NCBI RefSeq assembly: GCF_900105325.1
Contig: NZ_FNSU01000003.1
Span: 1 to 64,000, forward strand
Direction: 5' to 3'
Source: Pseudomonas marginalis
GTDB lineage: Bacteria; Pseudomonadota; Gammaproteobacteria; Pseudomonadales; Pseudomonadaceae
Length of the DNA stretch: 64,000 bases
The translations under genes and the position numbers were made by a program. The first letter of the stretch is position 1, and every line of letters begins with the position of its first letter. The notes beneath the pieces are model-generated. The model was not told where the DNA came from and did not search any database. It saw nothing but the letters and a program-made list of their open reading frames with translations. Of the stretch, positions 8,642 through 17,123 are shown piece by piece.

Positions 8642-10060
8642 GTGAGCCTTCTCCCTTACGCCTGGGCCAAATCCCAACGCATCCTCCTGCGTCCCGGCGA
8701 CGACGGCATGCTGCTGACCGTCTGCCCCTCCACCCCCGGTTGGTCGATCAGCGAAGTGCGGCGCCAGTTCGGCCAGTCGCGGGTTGAGCAGGTACGCGAC
8801 GATGAACTCGACGGCCTTCTCGCCAGTGCTTATGCCGATACGGGCAGCGCCGCCGCCGTGGTGGGCGCGGCAGAGAACGAGGTCGACCTCGACCGCCTGA
8901 TGCAGGACATGCCCGAAATCACCGACCTGCTCGACACCCAGGATGGCGCGCCGGTGATTCGTATGATCAACGCCTTGCTCACACAGGCAGCGCGGGACGA
9001 GGCCAGTGATATTCACATCGAGCCCTATGAAAGCCATTCGGTGGTGCGCTACCGCGTCGACGGCACGTTGCGGGATGTGGTGTCGCCGCGCAAGGCGCTG
9101 CATGGTGCGCTGGTGTCGCGGATCAAGATCATGGCCCAGCTCGATATCGCCGAAAAACGCCTGCCCCAGGACGGGCGTATCGCCCTGCGCGTGGCCGGGC
9201 GGCCGATTGATATTCGCGTGTCGACCGTGCCCACCGGGCATGGCGAGCGGGTGGTGATGCGCTTGCTCGACAAGCAAGCCGGCCGTCTGCAACTGGAAAC
9301 CCTCGGCATGGCGCCCTCGGTACTGGCCAGGCTCGATACCCTGATCCGCCAGCCCCACGGCATCGTGCTGGTCACCGGGCCCACGGGCAGCGGCAAGACC
9401 ACCAGCCTGTACGCCGCCCTGGCGCGGCTGGATGCGAGCACCAGCAATATCCTCACCGTGGAAGACCCGGTGGAATACGACCTGCCGGGCATCAGCCAGA
9501 TCCAGGTCAATGCCAAGATCGACATGACCTTCGGCCTGGCGCTGCGGGCGATCCTGCGCCAGGACCCGGACATCATCATGATCGGTGAAATCCGCGACCT
9601 GGAGACCGCGCAAATCGCGGTGCAGGCCTCGCTCACCGGGCACCTGGTGCTGGCGACCCTGCACACCAACGATGCGGTGTCGGCGGTCAACCGCCTGATC
9701 GATATGGGCGTCGAGCCGTTCCTGCTGGCCTCGTCACTGCTGGGCGTGCTGGCGCAACGCCTGGTCCGCCGCCTGTGCCCGCATTGCAAACAGGAAGACC
9801 CGGCCGCGCCCGGCACCTGGCACCCGGTGGGCTGCGCGCAGTGCAACCAGATCGGCTACAGCGGGCGGACCGGTATCCATGAATTGTTTTGCGTCGACGA
9901 CGAGGTGCGCAGCCTGATCCACCAGGGCGCCGGCGAGCAGGATCTGCGCGTGGCGGCTCGCCGCGCGGGGATGTTCAGCATGCGTGAAGACGGCGAGCGC
10001 TGGGTGCGCAGCGGCGCCACCGCGCCCGAAGAAATCCTGCGCGTGACACGGGACGCCTGA
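8642..10060 (+). CDS. hxcR: GspE/HxcR secretion ATPase
   Basis: Cytoplasmic hexameric ATPase that powers pseudopilus assembly. The GTG at 8642 is chosen because AGGA (8629-8632) lies 9 bases upstream and the protein then begins SLLPYAWAKSQRILL like other GspE proteins. Motifs: N-terminal domain with DEASDIHIEPYESHSVVRYR; Walker A GPTGSGKT at 246-253; Asp box/Walker B DPDIIMIGEIRDLETAQIAV; His box TGHLVLATLHTNDA. A tetracysteine zinc site (CPHC...CAQC) lies near the C-terminus. The 472 residues are slightly short for GspE. It overlaps hxcS (TGATGA). Confidence 0.95.
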   Translation: MSLLPYAWAKSQRILLRPGDDGMLLTVCPSTPGWSISEVRRQFGQSRVEQVRDDELDGLLASAYADTGSAAAVVGAAENEVDLDRLMQDMPEITDLLDTQDGAPVIRMINALLTQAARDEASDIHIEPYESHSVVRYRVDGTLRDVVSPRKALHGALVSRIKIMAQLDIAEKRLPQDGRIALRVAGRPIDIRVSTVPTGHGERVVMRLLDKQAGRLQLETLGMAPSVLARLDTLIRQPHGIVLVTGPTGSGKTTSLYAALARLDASTSNILTVEDPVEYDLPGISQIQVNAKIDMTFGLALRAILRQDPDIIMIGEIRDLETAQIAVQASLTGHLVLATLHTNDAVSAVNRLIDMGVEPFLLASSLLGVLAQRLVRRLCPHCKQEDPAAPGTWHPVGCAQCNQIGYSGRTGIHELFCVDDEVRSLIHQGAGEQDLRVAARRAGMFSMREDGERWVRSGATAPEEILRVTRDA

Positions 10061-11271
10061 TGAATCGCTACCGTTTCGAAGCCGCCGATGCCATGGGCAA
10101 GATCGAGAGCGGACACCTGGAAGCCGACAGTCAGCGGGAGGCGTTCGGGATTTTGCGCCGGCGTGGCTTGACGGCCTTGTCGGTGCACCTTGAGCAAAAT
10201 ACGGCCTCGGGGGCTGGCGCGGGCCTGTTCAGCGCCAAGCTGTCGGACAACGACCTGGCCTGGGCCACGCGGCAACTGGCGAGCCTGCTCAGCGCCAGCC
10301 TGCCACTGGAGGCCGCGTTGAGTGCCACGGTGGAACAAGCCGAGCGCAAACACATCGTCCAGGCCCTGAGTGCGGTGCGTGCCGATGTACGCAGCGGCAT
10401 GCGCCTGGCGGATGCCTTGGCCGCGCGGCCACGGGACTTTCCGGAGATCTACCGCGCGCTGATTGCGGCGGGGGAGGAGTCCGGCGATCTCGCCCAGGTG
10501 ATGGAGCGGTTGGCCGACTACATCGAAGAACGCAATAACCTGCGCAGTAAAATCCTCACCGCGTTTATCTATCCTGGAGTGGTAGGGCTGGTCTCGATCG
10601 CCATCGTGATCTTCCTGCTCAGCTACGTGGTGCCCCAGGTGGTCAGTGCGTTTTCCCAGGCGCGCCAGGACTTGCCCGGGCTGACATTGGCGATGCTCAA
10701 TGCCAGTGATTTCATTCGCGGTTGGGGTTGGCTGTGCCTCAGTGCTTTGATCGCGGGTTTCTGGGGCTGGCGTGTGTACCTGCGCAACCCGCTGGCGCGT
10801 CTGGGTTGGCATCGTCGCGTGTTGCGCCTGCCGCTGATCGGGCGTTTTGTACTTGGGCTCAATACCGCCCGCTTTGCCTCGACCCTGGCGATTCTCGGCG
10901 GCGCCGGGGTGCCGCTGTTGCGTGCACTGGAAGCGGCCCGCCAGACCTTGTCCAACGACTGCCTGAGCCAAAGCGTGAGCGACGCCACCGCCAAGGTGCG
11001 CGAAGGCGTCAGCCTGGCCACGGCGCTGGCAGTCGAGAAAGTATTTCCACCACTGCTGATCCACCTGATCGCCAGCGGCGAAAAGACCGGCTCGCTGCCG
11101 CCGATGCTCGATCGCGCCGCGCAGACACTGTCCCGCGATATCGAGCGCCGGGCGATGGGTATGACCGCACTGCTGGAGCCACTGATGATCGTGGTGATGG
11201 GCGCGGTGGTGCTGGTGATCGTGATGGCGGTGCTGTTGCCGATCATCGAGATCAACCAACTGGTGCAGTAG
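10060..11271 (+). CDS. hxcS: GspF/HxcS inner-membrane platform protein
   Basis: Polytopic platform protein of the type II secretion system. It has two repeated T2SSF domains (about 65-190 and 270-392), each with the family signature: LLSASLPLEAALS...ERKHIVQAL in the first and LGGAGVPLLRALEAARQTLSN in the second. There are three membrane segments (about 165-190, 220-240, 370-395; ALLEPLMIVVMGAVVLVIVM). Its 403 residues are normal. The start overlaps the hxcR stop; a terminator follows 2 bp after the stop. It closes the machinery gene set. Confidence 0.95.
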   Translation: MNRYRFEAADAMGKIESGHLEADSQREAFGILRRRGLTALSVHLEQNTASGAGAGLFSAKLSDNDLAWATRQLASLLSASLPLEAALSATVEQAERKHIVQALSAVRADVRSGMRLADALAARPRDFPEIYRALIAAGEESGDLAQVMERLADYIEERNNLRSKILTAFIYPGVVGLVSIAIVIFLLSYVVPQVVSAFSQARQDLPGLTLAMLNASDFIRGWGWLCLSALIAGFWGWRVYLRNPLARLGWHRRVLRLPLIGRFVLGLNTARFASTLAILGGAGVPLLRALEAARQTLSNDCLSQSVSDATAKVREGVSLATALAVEKVFPPLLIHLIASGEKTGSLPPMLDRAAQTLSRDIERRAMGMTALLEPLMIVVMGAVVLVIVMAVLLPIIEINQLVQ

Positions 11272-11273
11272 CA

Positions 11274-11300
11274 AAAAAGCCCTCGTCACCGAGGGCTTTT
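11274..11300. terminator. Rho-independent terminator between hxcS and pel
   Basis: Perfect 7-bp stem GCCCTCG/CGAGGGC with a 4-base loop (TCAC), preceded by six A and followed by four T. It can therefore act for both the hxc operon (+) and the converging pectate lyase gene (-). Confidence 0.9.
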
Positions 11301-11325
11301 CATTTCACGAAGGTGACACCGCTGC

Positions 11326-12468
11326 TTAGAGCTTACCGGCGCCGGCCTTGGCCTTGACGTCGGCGGCGACCTTATCGGCAGCCAGCGGAGTGTAGCTGTA
11401 CGGTGGGGTCCAGCCGATGCTCGAACTCCACGAGCAGCTCAATGCGCTGCCGTTGAGGGTCGAGCCGGTGTCGCGGTAGACGCTGCCACCGTAATCGCCG
11501 GCGATCTTGTCGCAACCGCTGATACCGGCGATCTCGAAGGCGTTACGCTCGGAGAAGATCTTCGAGTTCTTGCCCACACCGTGAGCGTACGAGAACGGGT
11601 ACACCTTATGGCTGGTGCTGCCCACATGGTAGTTGTTGTACAGATGCACCTGGCCGAAACGCACGCGCGGCGCACGGGCAGAGATATTCTCAAACAGGCT
11701 GTTGTGGATGGTGACCTTGAGCTTGCCGTCGTCGGTGGTGCGGCTGTCGCTGGAACCGATCAGGTTGTTCTTCTCGTGCGACTTGAACGCCGAGTACGAG
11801 ATGGTCACGTAGTTGGCGCCGTTTTTTACATCCAGCGCGCCGTCGTGATGCTGCTTCGGACGGCCGTTGGCACTGCCGTTCTGGTCATCGGTACGGCGGC
11901 CATCGGTGAAGGTCACGTGATCGACCCACACGTTATTGGCGCCCTCGATGGTCAGGCCATCGTATTCCGAGTTCCAGTTGCCGGCGCTGCCGTCCGTGGG
12001 GTCCCACTTCGGCTCGGGATCCCAAGGGTTTTCGATGGTGATGTTGCGGATGATGACGTCGTTTTCCTTGGCATAGAAGAAACCCTCACGGATCTCGGCA
12101 TTGCTGGTGGTACCGACGATGGTGGTTTTGCCAGGAATATCCAGGCGACCGCGTACCTTCATATCAGCAGTCGTCGTATAAGCCTTGCCTTCGCTGATAT
12201 CGATGATGCCGGTGATCTTGATGATGCGGCCGTTGGTGCCCACCGACGCGCTCAGTGCGGTTTTCAGCTCCGCCGCGTTTTTTGCCGTGTAAATATTATT
12301 CGCCGCAGCTCGCGAGCCGCCCTTGGTGCCGCCGTTCTGAGTGGCCCAACCAGTGGTGGCCGAATCCAGCCAGATGTCCGCGGCATGCGCAGGAACGCTG
12401 GAAAGCAGCAGGGCACCGATAACGGCACTGGCCAGTTTTGAGGCAGTGAAGGTTGAGGGGGTTGTCAT
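11326..12468 (-). CDS. pel: Secreted pectate lyase, polysaccharide lyase family 1
   Basis: Extracellular enzyme cleaving polygalacturonate by beta-elimination with calcium. A Sec signal peptide (hydrophobic core about 11-25, AHA at 27-29) is followed by a right-handed parallel beta-helix protein. Visible family-1 motifs: WVDH at 181-184 and ARAPRVRFG at 264-272, where Arg265 of RxPxxR matches the catalytic arginine. Asp-rich segments around 150-215 fit calcium binding (EYDGLTIEG, HHDGALDVK). The 380-residue length is typical. It converges on the hxc operon; a Sec-exported pectate lyase is a classical type II secretion substrate, so it is probably the cargo of this Hxc-like machine. Confidence 0.94.
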   Translation of the reverse strand: MTTPSTFTASKLASAVIGALLLSSVPAHAADIWLDSATTGWATQNGGTKGGSRAAANNIYTAKNAAELKTALSASVGTNGRIIKITGIIDISEGKAYTTTADMKVRGRLDIPGKTTIVGTTSNAEIREGFFYAKENDVIIRNITIENPWDPEPKWDPTDGSAGNWNSEYDGLTIEGANNVWVDHVTFTDGRRTDDQNGSANGRPKQHHDGALDVKNGANYVTISYSAFKSHEKNNLIGSSDSRTTDDGKLKVTIHNSLFENISARAPRVRFGQVHLYNNYHVGSTSHKVYPFSYAHGVGKNSKIFSERNAFEIAGISGCDKIAGDYGGSVYRDTGSTLNGSALSCSWSSSIGWTPPYSYTPLAADKVAADVKAKAGAGKL

Positions 12469-12501
12469 GAGTAATCAGATCCTTGATTAACTTGAGTGTT
12501 T

Positions 12502-12571
12502 AAACGCGCACAGGCATGCGCGTTTCTCGAGCGGACGTCCTTGCCACTGGTGCAGCGAATCGAACGTCCGC
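12502..12571. promoter_or_regulatory. Inverted repeats upstream of pel
   Basis: Two perfect inverted repeats lie 34-103 bp upstream of the pel start. AAACGCGCA (12502-12510) pairs with TGCGCGTTT (12517-12525) across 6 bases. GCGGACGT (12531-12538) pairs with ACGTCCGC (12564-12571) across 25 bases. They could be operators or leader-RNA structures. No known regulator consensus was recognised. Confidence 0.4.
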
Positions 12572-12720
12572 TGCATGAGAAATACTATCATGCGTGTATT
12601 CGTTGTCGTACAACTGTTTTTAAAATTAACGAGTAAAAAGTTTTATTGACTAAAACAAAATATCGGATAATTATTCCTGTGCATCTGCTCCCATGCAGAG
12701 TCATCTTCAGGGTTATCCCG

Positions 12721-13983
12721 ATGAGCCTTAAAACCCCGTCTGTACTGGCGACTCTTTACGTCGAGGCCAATGAGTCGTGCTTTGCAACCCACGTGGCACC
12801 TGTGCTGATGCAGGGCTTCCCGGCCGAGCCGAATCACCGGGTAACGTGGCACAACTGGATGCGCGCGCCCTTCAGCCAGTGGGGGTTCCGTCATCTGGCG
12901 CGGCTGCGTCCCACGATTGATGTGGCGGCGGGTTCAAGGCCTGCCGGTCAGCTCAAGGAAGCGCCCACAGCGCTGGACCCGCTGTGTTTCGACAGCGAAT
13001 GCGGGCTCAGCATCAGCGTGATCGAACACCTTGTGGCCAGCCAGACCGACGCTTTTTTAGTGATGCAGGGCGACACGGTGTTGTTCGAGCGCTACTTCAA
13101 CGGCCAGCGCGCGGATGACCGGCACATCATGTTTTCGGTGACCAAGTCGCTGATCGGCACCCTCGGCGAACAACTGGTTTCCAACGGCATGCTCAAGCCT
13201 GAGCTGTCCGCCGCGTACTACGTGCCTGAGCTGGTGGGCAGTGCGTTTGGCGATGCCACCGTGCGCCAGTTGTTCGATATGGCCGTGGGCATCGACTACA
13301 GCGAGGTGTATGACGATCCCGCCTCCGAGAGTTCGCAGTACGGTTATGCCTGCGGTTTCCAGCCGGCACCGGCGCCATACGCCCAGTTTGAATCGCTGTA
13401 CCAATACCTGCCGTCACTGAAAAAACGTGGCGCACACGGCGGCTTTTTCCATTACGTGACCGCCACCACCGAAGTCCTGGCATGGGTCATGGAACGTGCC
13501 TCGGGCCAGGCGTGCAGTCAGATGTTGGAACAGATCTGGGGGCGCTTGGGGTGCGAACGCGACGGTTATTTCATGGCCGATCCCTGGGGCCGTAACGTTG
13601 CCGGGGCGGGCTTCAGTGCCACCTTGAGAGACATGGCGCGCTTCGGTCGCCTGCTGGCCAACGACGGTCGCCAGGACGGGGTCGAGCTGTTGTCGCCCGA
13701 GACTGTGGCGCGTATCGCCGCCGGTTCTGATCCGGCGATCTACGCGCAAAATGCCGAGTTCTCCAGCTGGACGCCGGGTGCGTCCTATCGCAGCCAGTGG
13801 TACGTGTTCAACGACCACAGCCAGGCCCTGATGGCTGGGGGGATCCACGGCCAATACCTGTTTATCGATAAGCCGTCCGGCGTGGTGATCGTCAAGCAAT
13901 CGTCGCTCACCGATGCAGTCAGCCCGTTCGATAACGACAGCGTGCGCATGCTGCGCGCGATCGCCGCCCACCTGAGTCGCTGA
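12721..13983 (+). CDS. Serine hydrolase, class C beta-lactamase / NylB-like
   Basis: Hydrolase of the beta-lactamase fold (esterase or amidase; 6-aminohexanoate-dimer-hydrolase-like). The nucleophile motif is SVTK (Ser139, Lys142), followed by IDYSEVYDD (Tyr193-Ser) corresponding to the YxN region, and FHYVTATTEVLAWVMERASG. The ATG at 12721 with CAGGG seven bases upstream is preferred over an in-frame start 75 bp earlier, giving 420 residues. No signal peptide is evident, so it is probably cytoplasmic. It is followed by a porin, a binding protein and DUF3237. Substrate unknown; amide or ester cleavage is inferred only from the fold. Confidence 0.82.
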   Translation: MSLKTPSVLATLYVEANESCFATHVAPVLMQGFPAEPNHRVTWHNWMRAPFSQWGFRHLARLRPTIDVAAGSRPAGQLKEAPTALDPLCFDSECGLSISVIEHLVASQTDAFLVMQGDTVLFERYFNGQRADDRHIMFSVTKSLIGTLGEQLVSNGMLKPELSAAYYVPELVGSAFGDATVRQLFDMAVGIDYSEVYDDPASESSQYGYACGFQPAPAPYAQFESLYQYLPSLKKRGAHGGFFHYVTATTEVLAWVMERASGQACSQMLEQIWGRLGCERDGYFMADPWGRNVAGAGFSATLRDMARFGRLLANDGRQDGVELLSPETVARIAAGSDPAIYAQNAEFSSWTPGASYRSQWYVFNDHSQALMAGGIHGQYLFIDKPSGVVIVKQSSLTDAVSPFDNDSVRMLRAIAAHLSR

Positions 13984-14100
13984 CCCACGCCCAAAAAATA
14001 AGAGTCTTGCGTTCTATTCACCTGGCTTGCCCAGGTGTTGGCGGCGCTCTGCGTCGCCATTGACTGCCCTGTAACAACAATAATTCCACAGGAGCTTCTT

Positions 14101-15438
14101 ATGGTTTTCACCAAGCGTTTTTCCCGAGCGCTGTTAGCGTTCGGCTTACCCTTGACCACCCACGTCGCGTTGGCGGGCTACACCTTTGAGGACGGCGATC
14201 TCAAGGGTGAAGTCAATCTCACGGCGGGTGGGGCGACGCTGTTTACCCGTGGCGTCAACTTCGGCAGCGGCCAGGTCGATGCACGCAACGGTAAAAACGG
14301 CGGCGCCCGGATCAACTGGCAAGAGGTCTACGTAAAGCCGGGGGGCAAGCTTGAGTATGCGTTGCAACCGGATTTCAGCCTGCTCGCGGGCGGTTCCCTG
14401 GTGGCGGCGAGCACCTTCGGCGATGGCGATGCGGGAGGCTTCAGCCGCAGTTCCGACGGCAAGGTCGCAGCCGAAGAACTCTACGGCGGTTTTCGCGTCG
14501 GCGAGTGGAAGTTCACCGCCGGCCGCCAGAACTACATGATCGGTACGGGGTTCATCGTCATGGACGGTAACCTCGACCAGTACAAGGACGGCGCCTACTG
14601 GCTCGGCCCGCGAACTGCGTTCAAGGACTCAGCGATCCTGGCCTGGGATCATGACGCGCTGAAGTCCCAGGCCTTCACCTTGCGTACCGATGACGACTTG
14701 GGCGATTTCCGCATGACCGGCGTGAACGTGGATTACAACCTCGATGACCAGGTTACGCTCGGCGCCATGGCCATGAAGGTCAATGCCCTTGGCCCCCGAG
14801 GCAGCACGCTGCCGCGCCGTCGGGACGGGATGCAGGTGTACAACGTCAGGGCGCTCAACGCCAAGGTGCCCGTCGTCCAGGCGCTGACCCTGAATGCCGA
14901 ATACGCGCTGGAGCGCGGCAGCGGCGAGGGTGTCGACTACGATGCCAACGCCTGGTACGCCCAGGCCGACTACGCCTTCAGCACCGTGCCGCTGACGCCG
15001 ATCCTCGGCTACCGCTACGCGAGCTTTTCCGGCGACGACAACCTCACCGACAACCGGCAAAAAGCCTGGGACCCACTGAGCAAAGGCTTCGTCGACTGGA
15101 GCACCTGGCTGGTCGGGGACGTGGTCGGCAACTACCTGCTGTTCAACAGCAACGAAAACGTCCAGCAGTTCTCCCTCAAGACCCACCTCAACGACACCCT
15201 GACCCTCGGCGCGATTCACTACCAGTTCTGGCTGGACGAGAAAAACTACATGGGCGCGCCGGTCAGCGATCGGCGCTTTGCTGACGAAAGTGTGGTTTTC
15301 CTCGACTGGACGCCCACGCCGTCGTTCTATACGTCGCTGTCCTACAACTGGGTCAAGCCGCTGGCCGCCGCCAAACAGGTGTTCGGTAACGACCAGATGT
15401 TCAGTGCGCTGGAACTGTATTTCACCTACCGCTATTAA
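14101..15438 (+). CDS. Outer-membrane porin-like beta-barrel protein
   Basis: A signal peptide (MVFTKRFSRALLAFGLPLTT...ALA) is followed by about 420 residues of alternating aromatic and polar strands ending in LYFTYRY, whose terminal aromatic is the usual beta-barrel assembly signal. AGGAG lies upstream of the ATG at 14101; the longer open frame adds no plausible N-terminus. Segments such as EELYGGFRVGEWKFTAGRQN, YMIGTGFIVMDGN and WLVGDVVGNYLLFNSNENVQ resemble the porin at 46536-47864, so the two appear to be paralogues. It lies 40 bp before a periplasmic binding protein gene, which suggests that the two serve uptake of one solute. Confidence 0.8.
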   Translation: MVFTKRFSRALLAFGLPLTTHVALAGYTFEDGDLKGEVNLTAGGATLFTRGVNFGSGQVDARNGKNGGARINWQEVYVKPGGKLEYALQPDFSLLAGGSLVAASTFGDGDAGGFSRSSDGKVAAEELYGGFRVGEWKFTAGRQNYMIGTGFIVMDGNLDQYKDGAYWLGPRTAFKDSAILAWDHDALKSQAFTLRTDDDLGDFRMTGVNVDYNLDDQVTLGAMAMKVNALGPRGSTLPRRRDGMQVYNVRALNAKVPVVQALTLNAEYALERGSGEGVDYDANAWYAQADYAFSTVPLTPILGYRYASFSGDDNLTDNRQKAWDPLSKGFVDWSTWLVGDVVGNYLLFNSNENVQQFSLKTHLNDTLTLGAIHYQFWLDEKNYMGAPVSDRRFADESVVFLDWTPTPSFYTSLSYNWVKPLAAAKQVFGNDQMFSALELYFTYRY

Positions 15439-15478
15439 GTGCTGCGAGCCATCGCGGCCGCGCTGGAGTGTTTTGATC

Positions 15479-16582
15479 ATGAACAGATTTTTGCGTAACA
15501 CCGTGCTGGGCACTGTCGCCTCGTTGCTCATCAGTGGTTTTTGCCTGGCTGAAGAACGCACCGTACGGATCTACAACTGGATCGAATACCTGCCACCCGA
15601 AGTGCTCAAGAGTTTCCAGGAAGAAACCGGCATTCGCCCGATTTACGATGTGTTCGACAGTGCCGAAACCATGGAGTCCAAGCTGCTGACGGGCAACTCC
15701 GGGTATGACGTGGTGTTCCCCGGCACCGCCAACCTGGGGCACTTGATCACGGCCGGGGCCGTGCAGCCGCTGGACCGCCAGCAGTTGCCGAACTGGCAGC
15801 ACCTGGACCCGCAGTTCATGCAATCCCTGGAAGCCGTGGGTGACACCGGCAACCGCTACGCCGTGCCTTACCTATGGGGCACCACATTGATCGGCTACAA
15901 CGTCGACAAGGTGCGCAAGGCCCTGGGTCCCGACGTGCAGATGAACAGCTGGGACATCATCTTCAAGGAAGAAAACCTCGCCAAGCTCGCCAGTTGTGGC
16001 GTGGGTTTCCTCGACGCCGGCAACGAGATCCTGCCGATTGCCTTGCACTACAAGGGCCTCGACCCCAATAGCCAAAAGCGTGAGGACTATGTGCAAGCCC
16101 AGGCCGTGATGATGAAGATTCGCCCTTACGTCACTTACTTCAATTCGTCGCGCTACGGCATGGACCTGGCCAACGGTGATATCTGTGTGGGCGTGGGCTG
16201 GTCCGGCGGTGTCGCATTGGCCACGCGACTGGCAGATGCCGCCGGCAAGGGCGTCAAGGTCGAGATGGCACTGCCCAAGGAAGGCGCGCCGATGTGGGCG
16301 GACGTGATGATGATCCCGGCCAAGGCACCCGATCTGGCGGAGGCCCATGCGTTCATCAATTACATCCTGCGCCCGGACGTGATTGCGCGCATCAGCAACA
16401 GGATCGGCTACCCCAACCCGAACAAGGACGCCACTGCGCTGGTGGACGCCAGCATCCGCAACGACCCCAACATGTATGTGCCGGAGGAAGCGCGCAAGAC
16501 CCTGTTCGCCCTGGAGCCGATCCCGGCTGCCGCGGAGCGCATCCGTACCCGCACCTGGACGGCCATCAAGAGCAACCGCTGA
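15479..16582 (+). CDS. PotF/SpuD-like periplasmic substrate-binding protein, orphan
   Basis: Periplasmic solute-binding protein of the polyamine ABC-transporter family. A signal peptide (about 1-23, GFCLAEERT) precedes RIYNWIEYLPPEVLKSFQEE and YDVFDSAETMESKLL; the C-terminus LRPDVIARISNRIGYPNPNK is equally typical. It has 367 residues. Aligned by eye to E. coli PotF as remembered, the binding-pocket Ser38-Asp39 become Ile-Glu and the amine-binding Asp247 becomes Gly (GWSGG), while the Asp278 and Tyr314 equivalents remain. The ligand is therefore probably not plain putrescine. No ABC ATPase or permease lies nearby. The neighbours are a porin and a DUF3237 gene. Confidence 0.88.
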   Translation: MNRFLRNTVLGTVASLLISGFCLAEERTVRIYNWIEYLPPEVLKSFQEETGIRPIYDVFDSAETMESKLLTGNSGYDVVFPGTANLGHLITAGAVQPLDRQQLPNWQHLDPQFMQSLEAVGDTGNRYAVPYLWGTTLIGYNVDKVRKALGPDVQMNSWDIIFKEENLAKLASCGVGFLDAGNEILPIALHYKGLDPNSQKREDYVQAQAVMMKIRPYVTYFNSSRYGMDLANGDICVGVGWSGGVALATRLADAAGKGVKVEMALPKEGAPMWADVMMIPAKAPDLAEAHAFINYILRPDVIARISNRIGYPNPNKDATALVDASIRNDPNMYVPEEARKTLFALEPIPAAAERIRTRTWTAIKSNR

Positions 16583-16624
16583 TCAGTGTGGCCCGGTGCG
16601 TGTGCGCCGGGCTTGGAGCTTGCC

Positions 16625-17104
16625 ATGACTGAACGGATTGACATTGCCCCCAACTTGCAGCGGGTGCTGACCCTTCGCGTCGCGATAGGGCCGGGCGTGA
16701 TGCTGGGCGACAGCGTTGAAGGCCTGCGCTGCAATTACCCGATTGTGGGCGGGGATTTCGATGGGGTCGGCATCAGCGGCCAGGTCCTGGCGGGCGGAGA
16801 AGATTGCTTTCTTTTGCGCCCCGATGGCATCGGTCAACTGGATGCCCGCTACAGCGTGAGGACCGACGAAGGCGAGGTGATCAACATCCGTAACCGGGGT
16901 GTGCTGAGCATGACTGAGTACGGACGCCAACTGGAGCGCGACGGCCAATGGCCGATTCCTGAGACGGAGTACCGCTGCACCTGCACCCCGGTGTTTCAGG
17001 TGCCCAAGGGGCGGCTGGACTGGCTCACCCGTTCAAGTTTTATCGGCCTGGTGCATTACCCGGGCGCCGACCAGGTGGTGATTCGTTGCTATCGCTTTTA
17101 CTGA
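16625..17104 (+). CDS. DUF3237 family protein
   Basis: A 159-residue cytoplasmic protein beginning MTERIDIAPNLQRVLTLRVA, with GGAG upstream. Conserved features of DUF3237 include YPIVGGDFDGVGISGQVL, GGEDCFLLRPDGIGQLDARY and RNRGVLSM, plus the C-terminal VPKGRLDWLTRSSFIG. These proteins are small beta-barrels of unsettled function often found with aromatic or ester catabolism genes. It is 42 bp downstream of the binding-protein gene, so probably in the same transcript. The role here is unknown. Confidence 0.85.
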   Translation: MTERIDIAPNLQRVLTLRVAIGPGVMLGDSVEGLRCNYPIVGGDFDGVGISGQVLAGGEDCFLLRPDGIGQLDARYSVRTDEGEVINIRNRGVLSMTEYGRQLERDGQWPIPETEYRCTCTPVFQVPKGRLDWLTRSSFIGLVHYPGADQVVIRCYRFY

Positions 17105-17123
17105 GGCCCGGCCCTGGAAGCTG

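Noticed and set aside
9856..11289. 477-codon minus-strand open frame opposite hxcS
   Set aside because: His/Gln-rich shadow of a strongly supported GspF gene in high-GC DNA.
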